The notes beneath the pieces are model-generated. The model was not told the DNA's origin. It saw only the letters and a program-made list of their open reading frames with translations, and did not search any database. A program made the translations under genes and the position numbers. 64,000 nucleotides of DNA from Xanthomarina arctica (GTDB lineage: Bacteria > Bacteroidota > Bacteroidia > Flavobacteriales > Flavobacteriaceae). Where the stretch lies: NCBI RefSeq assembly GCF_014638915.1, contig NZ_BMFQ01000001.1, positions 881,142 to 945,141 of the forward strand, written 5' to 3'. Shown here piece by piece: positions 42,099-50,448 of the stretch; the first letter of the stretch is position 1; the number at the start of each line of letters is the position of its first letter.

Positions 42099-44894
42099 AT
42101 GAAAAAACGATTATTTATTTTTCTATTCGGGATTATTTCAACTGTTACAGCAGTCGCTCAAGAAACTGTTGTAAAGGGAAGTGTAACAGAAGCCATTTCT
42201 TTTGAACCAATTCCAGGTGTAACAATTGCAGTTGAAGGTACCGTGATAACTGTAGAAACAGATTCCAATGGGGAGTTTCAATTCCTAGAGCAAGTTCCAT
42301 TAGGAGAACAGGTTTTGAACCTTTCTAGAAGCGGGTATACCTCTAAACGTTATCCTGTTGTAATAAACGAAGGTCAAGTCCTTAATATTACAGATATGAC
42401 TTTAAGTAAGGATGTTGCTGACGATGCTTTGTTTACTATTACTTTATCAGACGATGAACTAGATAGCGACGATAGCGGTTTGGATAATGTTTCGGGACTT
42501 TTACAAGCGTCTCAAGATGTATTACAACGTACTGCTGCTTTCGAGTGGAGTTCTTCTTTCTTTAAAGTAAGAGGTTTAGATTCTGAAAATGGAACTGTTT
42601 TAATTAACGGTATCGAAATGAATAAATTGTACGATGGTAGACCGCAATGGAGTGATTGGGGTGGATTAAACGACGTACTTAGAAATCAAGAATTAACAAC
42701 TGGTTTAGAGCCTTCAAACTATACTTTTGGTGGTATTTTAGGATCTACTAATATGATTGTTAGAGCTTCTAAATACAGAGAAGGTGGACGTGTTACTTAC
42801 TCTTCTTCTAATAGAAGTTATACTAATAGAGTTATGGCTAGCTACTCGTCTGGATTAATAGATGGCGGATGGGCTTATACCATTATGGCAGGTAGACGTT
42901 GGGGTAATGAAGGATACCAAGATGCTACTTTATACGATGCTAATTCCTTTTTTGCTTCTGTAGAAAAAGTAATTAACGAAAAGCATAGCTTGAATTTCAC
43001 TTCAATCTACACACCTAACCGTAGAGGTAAATCTTCACCAAACACGCAAGAAGTTTACGATTTAAAAGATATTCGATATAATGAATATTGGGGCTATGTA
43101 GATGGTGAAAAGAAAAATTCACGTATCAAAGAAGTTGAAGAACCAGTTTTAATGCTTAATCACTATTGGGATATTTCTGATAAGACCAGTTTAAACACAA
43201 ATGTTGGTTATCAATTTGGTAAAATAGGAAATAGTCGTTTAGATTATGCTGGAGGAGCAAATCCAAGTCCTGCATATTACCAAAACTTACCTAGTTATTC
43301 TTTAGCAAGACCATTAGGTCCAGAATACGGACAGGCATATATAGATGAACAGAATTTTATAGATGATGGTCAAATAGATTGGAACCGTATTTTTGATGCC
43401 AATCTTACTAATAACATCGCTACAAATGGAGAGGAATATGCGGCTTATGTTTTATACGAAGACAGAAACGACGACAAACTATTTTCAGCAAATACGATCT
43501 TTAATACAGAGATTAATGAAAACATCATGCTAAATGCTGGAGTTACTTATAAAGGATATAAATCTGAAAATTTTGGAGAAATTCTTGACATGTTAGGTTC
43601 TACAACAGGTTATTTAAACGTAGATTCTTTTGATGGATACCAATATGATATGGAAAATCCAAACAGAGTTTTAGGAGCTGGAGATAAGTATAGATACAAT
43701 TACAATATTTTATCCGATGTTATTTCTGGTTATGCACAAGCCCAATTTAAATATAATAAAGTAGATTTCTATGTATCGGGTAGTTTAGAAAACACAACCT
43801 ATCAAAGAGATGGACTTTGGGAAAATGAAGCATACGAAGGTAATTCTGCTGGAAAAAGCGAAAAACTAAATTTTACGGGTATTGGTATTAAAGGTGGAGC
43901 AACTTATAAAATTTCCGGAAAGCATTTAATAAATGCAAATGCAGGGTATATTACTCAAGCACCTACCATTAGAAACACGTTCTCAAACTCAAGAGAAAAT
44001 AATAATATAGTTGATAATATTACTGAAGAAAAAATAACTTCTGCAGATATTAGCTACATTTTTAGATCCTCAATTATAAAAGCAAAGATTACAGGTTTTT
44101 ATTCTCAAATAGAAGATGCCAACGAAATTTCATTTTACTATGCAGATGGTTTAACAAACATTAATGTTTCTGGTACTGGTGACGTAACCGATTCAAACGA
44201 CGTAAATATTAATGAGACAACAGCTTTTGTTCAAGAAATATTACAAGGGGTGGACAAACAGAATATTGGAGCAGAATTAGGTATTGAAGCGCAAGTAACA
44301 CCAACCATTTTATTAAAAGGTGCGGCTTCAGTAGGTCAATATATTTACTCTAACAATCCAAACTTGTATTTAACTTCTTCAAGTTTTGGAAGATCACAAA
44401 CGTTTACTGCTAATTTAGAAGATTATAAAGTTGCTGGTGGACCACAACAAGCCTATTCTGTTGGATTCGAATATAGAGATCCTAACTATTGGTTTTTTGG
44501 AGCTACTGTTAATTTCTTATCAAATACTTACGTAGATATTAGCCCAATAACAAGAACAGAAAATTTCTATCTTGATAGAGATGGTTTACCATTTAATAAT
44601 TATGATGTCGCTACTGCTCAGGAATTACTTAAGCAAGAAGAATTTGATAGTTATTTTGTTGTAAACCTAACAGGTGGAAAATCTTGGAAAATTGGTGATT
44701 ACTATATTGGTTTCTTTGCTAGTGTAAATAACTTGTTAGACGAACTTTATAAAACAGGTGGTTTTGAGCAAGGTAGAAATGCTAATTACGAAGAGTTATT
44801 GGCAGATAAAAGTCTTGAAACTCCAGTGTTCGGTTCAAAATATTGGTACGGACGTGGAACTACCTATTTTTTAAATGTTAACTTTAGATTCTAA
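42099..44894 (+). CDS. TonB-dependent receptor linked to DUF5689/EEP genes
   Basis: Outer-membrane receptor of 931 residues from ATG 42099 (signal peptide MKKRLFIFLFGIISTVTAVAQ); the in-frame ATG at 42066 would add eleven residues before the signal. Domains: carboxypeptidase-regulatory-like (about 22-105, PGVTIAVEGTVITVETDSNG), plug (about 130-240, FFKVRGLDSENGTVLINGIE) and barrel ending FLNVNFRF. An acidic linker (SDDELDSDDSGLDN) separates the first two. A DUF5689 lipoprotein follows 38 bases later and a secreted EEP enzyme is divergent, so nucleotide or phosphoester uptake is a fair inference. Confidence 0.92.
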   Translation: MKKRLFIFLFGIISTVTAVAQETVVKGSVTEAISFEPIPGVTIAVEGTVITVETDSNGEFQFLEQVPLGEQVLNLSRSGYTSKRYPVVINEGQVLNITDMTLSKDVADDALFTITLSDDELDSDDSGLDNVSGLLQASQDVLQRTAAFEWSSSFFKVRGLDSENGTVLINGIEMNKLYDGRPQWSDWGGLNDVLRNQELTTGLEPSNYTFGGILGSTNMIVRASKYREGGRVTYSSSNRSYTNRVMASYSSGLIDGGWAYTIMAGRRWGNEGYQDATLYDANSFFASVEKVINEKHSLNFTSIYTPNRRGKSSPNTQEVYDLKDIRYNEYWGYVDGEKKNSRIKEVEEPVLMLNHYWDISDKTSLNTNVGYQFGKIGNSRLDYAGGANPSPAYYQNLPSYSLARPLGPEYGQAYIDEQNFIDDGQIDWNRIFDANLTNNIATNGEEYAAYVLYEDRNDDKLFSANTIFNTEINENIMLNAGVTYKGYKSENFGEILDMLGSTTGYLNVDSFDGYQYDMENPNRVLGAGDKYRYNYNILSDVISGYAQAQFKYNKVDFYVSGSLENTTYQRDGLWENEAYEGNSAGKSEKLNFTGIGIKGGATYKISGKHLINANAGYITQAPTIRNTFSNSRENNNIVDNITEEKITSADISYIFRSSIIKAKITGFYSQIEDANEISFYYADGLTNINVSGTGDVTDSNDVNINETTAFVQEILQGVDKQNIGAELGIEAQVTPTILLKGAASVGQYIYSNNPNLYLTSSSFGRSQTFTANLEDYKVAGGPQQAYSVGFEYRDPNYWFFGATVNFLSNTYVDISPITRTENFYLDRDGLPFNNYDVATAQELLKQEEFDSYFVVNLTGGKSWKIGDYYIGFFASVNNLLDELYKTGGFEQGRNANYEELLADKSLETPVFGSKYWYGRGTTYFLNVNFRF

Positions 44895-44932
44895 AAAAAG
44901 AAAAAGAAAAAATTAATTAAAAATTATTACTC

Positions 44933-46348
44933 ATGAAAACAAATAAATTTTTAAAAATAGTACTAGGACTAATGGTAACTTTCGCCACTGTCTCATGTGT
45001 GCAAGACGACGATTATACAGTTCCTACTAGTCAAGGAGATGAAGAAAGTGCGGCACTAGCAAATTTGATAGCAACTGGAATAGAAGTTGATATGGAATAT
45101 GTTAAGGAATTATACAATTCTAGTCCTGGAATCCCTTTTGAAGTAGAAGATAATATATACGTAATAGGATATGTTTCTTCTAGTGACAAAACAGGAAATT
45201 TCTTTAAAGAATTTTTTATGCAAGATAGTCCTAGTAATCCAATGGGAGGATTAAAAGTGGTGCTTGATGAACTAGATTCTTATAATCAATTCAACCAAGG
45301 ACGCCAAGTTTACATCAGTTTAAAAGGAACATTTATTGGTGAAGAACGTGTAGGAAATGGAATTTATACCATTGGTGGAGGTACAGAATTTGACCAATAT
45401 GGTGGTACAGTTACAAGACTTAATGTAAATCAAGTTGGAAACAATTTGTTACGTTCTTCAGTTACTGAAGAGATTGTACCTTTAAATGTTACTTTTTCTG
45501 AAATTACAGATCAACATGTAGGTGTTTTTGTTCAAGTAGATGGAGTTGAATTTGCGGCGAACTTAAATGGGTTACGTTATTTCGATCCGATTCAAGTGTA
45601 TGATACGCAAAGAACAATGCAAACTTGTACTGGATTTGGTTATGCTTCATTCTCTCTAGAAACGAGTTCTTTTGCAAACTTTAAAGCAGAATTATTACCA
45701 ACTGGAAATGGTTCAATTAAAGCTGTTGTTAATAAAACTTTCGATGGTAGTGCTCGTGTGTTAGCATTAAATAATGTATCAGATGTTAATATGAATTCTG
45801 ATAGATGTACACCTTTAGATTTTAGTGATTTTGAAGTTATATATGAAGAAGATTTTCAATCTGCTGTAGATGGAACAAATTTAGATTTACCAGGTTGGAC
45901 TAATTTTGCTGAAGCAGGTTCTCGTGTTTGGAGAGAAGAAGCTTTCCAAGGTAACGGTTATGCAGAATTTAGCACCTTTGGTTCTGGTGATGTTTCAAAT
46001 ATTGGATGGTTAGTAACTCCGGGATTTGATATGGATGCACAAGAAAATGAGTTCATAAATTTCACAGCAGCTCAACACCACTTGGACTCTCCTGATAATA
46101 CTATAGAAGTTTTTGTTTCTACAGATTATGATGGTTCTGATGTGCTAGGAGCAACTTGGGAACCATTAGTAGCTAGTTTTCCTACTCAAGCTAATTCTTG
46201 GTATGAGTTTGTAGACTCTGGTTTAATTGATGTGTCTAGTTACTCAGGAACACTTTATGTAGCTTTTAAAGTTACTGGTTCTGGAACAAACGAACAATTA
46301 GATGGTGCTTACCAGGTTGATAATTTTGTTATGTTAGCTAGTATGTAA
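44933..46348 (+). CDS. DUF5689 domain-containing lipoprotein with C-terminal jelly-roll-like domain
   Basis: 471-residue lipoprotein (signal ending FATVSC, then QDDDYTVP). The N-terminal part, to about 285, matches DUF5689, an OB-fold-like family (IYVIGYVSSSDKTGNFFKEF and QVYISLKGTFIGEERVGNG). The C-terminal part from about 295 resembles choice-of-anchor/MAM-type carbohydrate-binding jelly rolls (EDFQSAVDGTNLDLPGWTNF, WLVTPGFDM, YQVDNFVML). It is the immediate partner of the TonB receptor and ends before a terminator. A substrate-capture role at the cell surface is inferred from position; no catalytic residues are evident. Confidence 0.88.
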   Translation: MKTNKFLKIVLGLMVTFATVSCVQDDDYTVPTSQGDEESAALANLIATGIEVDMEYVKELYNSSPGIPFEVEDNIYVIGYVSSSDKTGNFFKEFFMQDSPSNPMGGLKVVLDELDSYNQFNQGRQVYISLKGTFIGEERVGNGIYTIGGGTEFDQYGGTVTRLNVNQVGNNLLRSSVTEEIVPLNVTFSEITDQHVGVFVQVDGVEFAANLNGLRYFDPIQVYDTQRTMQTCTGFGYASFSLETSSFANFKAELLPTGNGSIKAVVNKTFDGSARVLALNNVSDVNMNSDRCTPLDFSDFEVIYEEDFQSAVDGTNLDLPGWTNFAEAGSRVWREEAFQGNGYAEFSTFGSGDVSNIGWLVTPGFDMDAQENEFINFTAAQHHLDSPDNTIEVFVSTDYDGSDVLGATWEPLVASFPTQANSWYEFVDSGLIDVSSYSGTLYVAFKVTGSGTNEQLDGAYQVDNFVMLASM

Positions 46349-46368
46349 TTAATTTTTTAAGACATATT

Positions 46369-46403
46369 AAAACCTGCTAATTAATAAAATTAGCAGGTTT
46401 TTT
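46369..46403 (+). terminator. Terminator after the DUF5689 gene
   Basis: The stem AAAACCTGCTAATT (46369-46382) with 46388-46401, 5-base loop, ends in six T residues. Confidence 0.88.
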
Positions 46404-46425
46404 AATTTTTATTTAATCACAAAAT

Positions 46426-46803
46426 ATGACTCTTTTCGATTCTCTATTTTTCAATGTATTTAAGCATTATAAAGATGCTAAAAACAAAAATGCGAACCAG
46501 ATTGCAACAACATATATTTCTATTTTGCAATGTGCAATCGTATTAGCTTTAGGTGTTTTTTTTGCAGGGTTTTTTAGTCAAACAAATATGGAAACCATGT
46601 CTCAAGATAAAGCCTGGGCATTATTTGTTATGGCTTCCATTTTTATATTTTTTAAAAACTGGATTCAATATGCAGGGAAAAAAAGAAAGATCCTGAATGC
46701 AAAAATGCTTAAAAAGAAAGCGTCAAATAACTCTATTGTAATGCTTTGGTTGCTTCCAGTAGCTTGCGTTGCATTGGCATTAGTTATTTACCAGGCGATA
46801 TAA
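46426..46803 (+). CDS. Small membrane protein of unknown function
   Basis: 125-residue protein with three likely transmembrane helices (about 31-52, 64-78 and 105-124) separated by a strongly basic loop (AGKKRKILNAKMLKKK). I do not recognise the family. It follows the DUF5689 terminator by about 22 bases and is followed by a repeat-rich spacer, so its link to the TonB/DUF5689/EEP locus is only positional. No -7 box was recognised in the short space upstream; read-through is possible. Confidence 0.65.
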   Translation: MTLFDSLFFNVFKHYKDAKNKNANQIATTYISILQCAIVLALGVFFAGFFSQTNMETMSQDKAWALFVMASIFIFFKNWIQYAGKKRKILNAKMLKKKASNNSIVMLWLLPVACVALALVIYQAI

Positions 46804-46805
46804 TT

Positions 46806-47045
46806 TTAGTTCTCAGTCACAGTCTCAGTTTTCAGTAGGATTCAGCTCTGAAACAACTTAGCGTCTTTGCGAGTGTTTATTATAGTTTGCAGACACAGAC
46901 ACAGACACAGACACAGTCACAGTCACAGTCACAGTTTACAGGAGTAATCTAGAACATTGATACTTCGCGTCTTCTCACTTTGCAAGAATTAAAATGAAAA
47001 CTTCTCAGTGGACCTCAGCGTTTCTCTGTGAGTCTCTGTGTAATA
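46806..47045. repeat. Repeat-rich spacer of short recurring words
   Basis: No gene is supported. It begins with TCTCAGTCACAGTCTCAG and CAGTTTTCAGTAGG, continues through CTTAGCGTCTTTGCGAG, contains a hexamer array at 46892-46933 (four GACACA then GTCACA units), and ends with CTTCGCGTCTTCTCAC and CTCAGCGTTTCTCTGTGAG. Similar word strings recur in spacers at 52021-52087 and 56478-56630. I recall this vocabulary from Bacteroidota spacers around small four-helix-bundle or GxxExxY genes, none of which is present here. Confidence 0.65.
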
Positions 47046-47050
47046 ACTAG

Positions 47051-47959
47051 TTATGTTCCCAAAATAACATAAACCGGAAAATGATCGCTATAGCCTCCGT
47101 AATATGTTGGACCTTTAAAGGTTCTTTTAGGGGTTCCCTTATGTTTTCCTTCTGTGTTTTTTAGAAATTCGGCATCAAAAATATGGGCTCTTTTAAATGC
47201 TATGCTGTTTTTTTCGGGATTGAAAAAAGTTTCAGACAACAGAATTTGATCAAATAAGTGCCATTGTCTGCTATTGTGGATAGAACCTTTACTGAAACTT
47301 CTTAAGGGTTCGAAAGGATTTTGTAACTTAAAATCATATACCAAACGTTTCACACTTTTACTAGTAGGATTATCGTTAAAGTCTCCCATAACAATTATTA
47401 GAGCTTTTTCATCTTCCTTAATTATGGTAGAGATTATCTCACTTACCTTATTGGAAGCAATCAAACGCTTAGGTTCTGTTAATTTTTCACTTTCTCGTTT
47501 GGAAGGCCAATGATTAACTAAGACATGTATCTTAACCTCATTTAAGACCCCTGTAACTAACAAAATATCTCTTTTGTATTCACGATTTCCTAAGTCATCG
47601 AATAACTCAATGCTAAAAGCCCTAGAAGATTCTACGTTGAAAATTCTCGTATCATAAAGTAACGCGACATCCATGGCTCGTTCATCCTTAGATTTAAAAA
47701 AAACGAAATCATAATGACAATCTTTTAGTAGATCCAATTGGATTAAATCTTGTAAAACAGTTTGGCCTTGGATTTCTGCTAGTCCTATAAGAGTTGGGTG
47801 TTGATCAGTTTCTGCCCTTCCTATTTTGGAAATGGTCAAACCAATATTTTTTAATTTTTCAGCATAGCGTTTTTCTGTCCATTTTCTGTCTGTATCTGCA
47901 TGTGACTTCTTTGGTGCTTCAAAAAAATTTTCAGTATTGTAAAACGCTATGCTGTGCAT
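47051..47959 (-). CDS. Endonuclease/exonuclease/phosphatase family protein without signal peptide
   Basis: 302-residue EEP-fold hydrolase paralogous to the secreted one at 40907-41959 but starting directly with MHSIAFYNTENFFEAP, so presumably cytoplasmic. All metal and catalytic motifs are present: AFYNTENFF, GLAEIQGQ (Glu), ERAMDVALLYD, NHWPSKRES, GDFNDNPTS and YSDHFPVYVI. The two share the stretch around NHWPS and the C-terminal SDHFPVY arrangement. It is the only leftward gene between the DUF5689 block and hflX. Its role may be to finish degradation of imported phosphoesters, which is inferred. Confidence 0.88.
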   Translation of the reverse strand: MHSIAFYNTENFFEAPKKSHADTDRKWTEKRYAEKLKNIGLTISKIGRAETDQHPTLIGLAEIQGQTVLQDLIQLDLLKDCHYDFVFFKSKDERAMDVALLYDTRIFNVESSRAFSIELFDDLGNREYKRDILLVTGVLNEVKIHVLVNHWPSKRESEKLTEPKRLIASNKVSEIISTIIKEDEKALIIVMGDFNDNPTSKSVKRLVYDFKLQNPFEPLRSFSKGSIHNSRQWHLFDQILLSETFFNPEKNSIAFKRAHIFDAEFLKNTEGKHKGTPKRTFKGPTYYGGYSDHFPVYVILGT

Positions 47960-48126
47960 GTATTTATTTCATTGTTGGATAGAGGAATAAACGGAAAATC
48001 TTTCAATTTTGGTATCATTATTGTAAATTAGTGTCAAATGATTTTTAAGAAGTTACTAGTTCAGGTTTTAAAAATATAAAAATTAAAATGCTTACAATTA
48101 CGTAACTTCGTACTTTATTAATATAT

Positions 48127-49341
48127 ATGATAGAAAAAAAAGATATAGAGCTTGAAAGAGCTGTTTTAATAGGTGTTGTAACCAAACAACAAGACGAAGC
48201 TAAGTCTAAAGAATATTTGGACGAACTAGAGTTTTTAACATACACAGCAGGAGGAGAAGTTATTAAACGCTTCACTCAGAAAATGGATATGCCTAACCCA
48301 AAAACTTTTATTGGAACAGGTAAGATTGAAGATGTTAGAGTTTTTATAAGCGAGAATAATATTGGTACAGCCATTTTTGACGACGAGTTATCCTCTGCTC
48401 AAGAACGAAACATCAGTAAAATATTAGAATGTAAAGTTTTAGACAGAACCAATTTAATCTTAGATATTTTTGCTCAAAGAGCTCAAACTAGTTATGCTAG
48501 AACACAAGTAGAATTAGCACAATGCGAATACCTATTACCTCGTTTAAGAGGAATGTGGACGCACCTAGAACGCCAAAAAGGTGGAATTGGAATGCGTGGA
48601 CCTGGGGAAACTGAAATTGAAACAGACAGACGTATTGTTAGAGAAAGAATCACCCTTTTAAAAGAGAAGATAAAGACCATCGACAAACAAATGGCTGTGC
48701 AACGTGGTAACCGTGGTAAAATGGTTCGTGTGGCTTTGGTGGGTTATACTAACGTAGGGAAATCTACTTTAATGAATGTGGTAAGTAAAAGCGATGTATT
48801 TGCTGAAAATAAACTATTTGCAACCTTAGATACTACGGTTAGAAAAGTGGTTATTCAAAACTTGCCATTCTTATTAAGTGATACCGTAGGGTTTATTAGA
48901 AAGTTGCCAACGCAATTGGTAGACAGTTTTAAGAGTACGTTAGACGAAGTTCGTGAAGCCGATTTATTACTACATGTGGTTGATATTTCGCATCCTAATT
49001 TTGAACATCATATTGAATCTGTAAATAAAATTTTAGGTGAAATAGGTAGCGCGGACAAACCAACCATTATGGTTTTTAATAAAATTGATGCCTACACGCA
49101 AGAGCCATTTGATGAAACAGATTTAATAGCTGAAAGAACTGAAGCAAATTATTCTTTACAAGAATGGAAAAAAACTTGGATGAATCGTGTGGGCGATAAC
49201 GCCTTGTTTATCTCTGCTTTGAACAAACAAAATTTAGACGAATTTAAAAAACGTATTTATGACGAGGTTAGAGAAATCCATGTCACACGTTTTCCATATA
49301 ATAACTTTTTGTATCCAGATTATAACGGAGAAGAAGAATAA
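48127..49341 (+). CDS. hflX: GTPase HflX
   Basis: Ribosome-associated GTPase that splits stalled or hibernating 70S ribosomes, particularly after heat stress. The 404 residues have the HflX N-terminal domain (PKTFIGTGKIEDVRVFISEN, then RTNLILDIFAQRAQTSYA and QVELAQCEYLLPRL), the glycine-rich linker RQKGGIGMRGPGETEIETDR, a helical segment, and the G domain with G1 GYTNVGKSTLMN, G3 DTVGFIRKLP and G4 FNKIDA. It ends before a bidirectional terminator that carries a REP-like insert in its loop. The start is ATG 48127 (MIEKKDIELERAVL). Confidence 0.96.
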   Translation: MIEKKDIELERAVLIGVVTKQQDEAKSKEYLDELEFLTYTAGGEVIKRFTQKMDMPNPKTFIGTGKIEDVRVFISENNIGTAIFDDELSSAQERNISKILECKVLDRTNLILDIFAQRAQTSYARTQVELAQCEYLLPRLRGMWTHLERQKGGIGMRGPGETEIETDRRIVRERITLLKEKIKTIDKQMAVQRGNRGKMVRVALVGYTNVGKSTLMNVVSKSDVFAENKLFATLDTTVRKVVIQNLPFLLSDTVGFIRKLPTQLVDSFKSTLDEVREADLLLHVVDISHPNFEHHIESVNKILGEIGSADKPTIMVFNKIDAYTQEPFDETDLIAERTEANYSLQEWKKTWMNRVGDNALFISALNKQNLDEFKKRIYDEVREIHVTRFPYNNFLYPDYNGEEE

Positions 49342-49393
49342 AAAAAAGCGCCTTTTTGGTTGCTGAGCGTAGCCGAAGTATGGCGCTTTTTTT
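49341..49393. terminator. Bidirectional terminator between hflX and the DUF3078 gene, with REP-like loop
   Basis: The outer stem AAAAAAAGCGCC (49341-49352) pairs with GGCGCTTTTTTT (49382-49393), with T tracts for both directions. The 29-base loop is unusually long and includes TGCTGAGCGTAGCCGAAGTA (49361-49380), a form of the CTGAGCGxAGyCGAAG word widespread in bacterial spacers. Confidence 0.85.
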
Positions 49394-49408
49394 ATATGCT
49401 AGTTTTTA

Positions 49409-50332
49409 TTAGAAATTTACATTTAAACCCAACCCAAATACTTCACGCATTTGAAAGCCTTGGTAAGAATTATCATCATAAATGGTTTGGAATGTTAGAT
49501 TTGTAGAAAATACATCATTTATTTTCATTACAATATTCATGGTGTAATCTATATCCACATTAGTAGGTTTATCTAAATAGTTAGAATAAAGGTTAAGAAT
49601 GTTTTCCATGGTAATGTTTTTCATAATATCAAACTTATAGTACCCACGGAAATTGAAACCAAATTCATATAAATGGTTCTTTCCTGGAGCAACACCGTAG
49701 GTTTCAACATCATTACTTGATTCGTAATATACATTGTCGCTATCAGAATCGTTAATGGTATAAACTTCACTAGTGATAAAAGTGAATTTAGAAGATACAG
49801 GAGCAAAGTTGACGTTCAATCTTTTGCTTTTTTTCCATAAAAAACCTGGACCAAAACTCCAGTAAGCTGGTTTAAAAAATCCTGATGTTGGATAATCTTC
49901 GTTGTCTCCAACAAAATCATCATTATAATCATAACCATCAGTAAACTGTGTTCTAAAATTCATGTAGAATGAAAAACTCCAATTTTTCTTGTTTAAATTA
50001 CGACCGATAATGGAGTTAAGTTCCATTCTATCATCTGTTTTTCTCTTACCGTCATCATCATTGATGGTAAGTCCATAACTAGCAAGAATCTTATTATCCC
50101 ATAACCATGGGCCTTTTACATAATTAATGTCGTAATTAATATTTATGTTGGCGGCAGCATTATTATCTCCTCCTGGTTGCCAATTTAAAAATGCAGATTG
50201 GTTAATTAATAGTGTGATTTTACCGTCAAAAGTCCATCCTTCTAACGAATCCTTTACTTTTTTTGAATCCTCCTGTGCATACATTAAGGTTGCACTTATT
50301 ATTAAGGCAATTGTGAGTAATAATTTTTTCAT
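49409..50332 (-). CDS. DUF3078 domain-containing outer-membrane-type protein
   Basis: 307-residue exported protein (signal peptide MKKLLLTIALIISATLMYAQ) of the DUF3078 family, unique to Bacteroidota as far as I recall and of unknown function. The opening GWTFDGKITLLINQSAFLNW and NYDINYVKGPWLWDNKILAS are typical; alternating aromatic strands and a C-terminal REVFGLGLNVNF with final Phe suggest an outer-membrane beta-barrel. It is followed, leftwards, by the bidirectional terminator. A second DUF3078 gene lies directly upstream behind a separate terminator, so the two are tandem but transcribed separately. Confidence 0.85.
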   Translation of the reverse strand: MKKLLLTIALIISATLMYAQEDSKKVKDSLEGWTFDGKITLLINQSAFLNWQPGGDNNAAANININYDINYVKGPWLWDNKILASYGLTINDDDGKRKTDDRMELNSIIGRNLNKKNWSFSFYMNFRTQFTDGYDYNDDFVGDNEDYPTSGFFKPAYWSFGPGFLWKKSKRLNVNFAPVSSKFTFITSEVYTINDSDSDNVYYESSNDVETYGVAPGKNHLYEFGFNFRGYYKFDIMKNITMENILNLYSNYLDKPTNVDIDYTMNIVMKINDVFSTNLTFQTIYDDNSYQGFQMREVFGLGLNVNF

Positions 50333-50388
50333 TATAAATAATATTAATCGGTAATTCTCTAAGGAAGGCCCTTAAATTTGTAGATGTA

Positions 50389-50432
50389 AAAAGCGTCTTA
50401 TTAGCTAGGTTAGTAGCCAATAAGACGCTTTT
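50389..50432 (-). terminator. Terminator between the two DUF3078 genes
   Basis: AAAAGCGTCTTATT (50389-50402) pairs with 50419-50432, leaving a 16-base loop with a small inner pairing; on the minus strand a T tract follows, ending the upstream DUF3078 transcript. Confidence 0.82.
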
Positions 50433-50448
50433 ATTGTATGTGGGTTTA

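Noticed and set aside
37739-44894. SusC/SusD polysaccharide utilisation locus
   Set aside because: The receptors are not followed by SusD-like genes, and no glycoside hydrolases are present; DUF5689 and EEP partners point to another substrate.
46892-46933. CRISPR-like array
   Set aside because: Units are 6 bases and contiguous with no spacers; it is a simple tandem repeat with no cas genes nearby.
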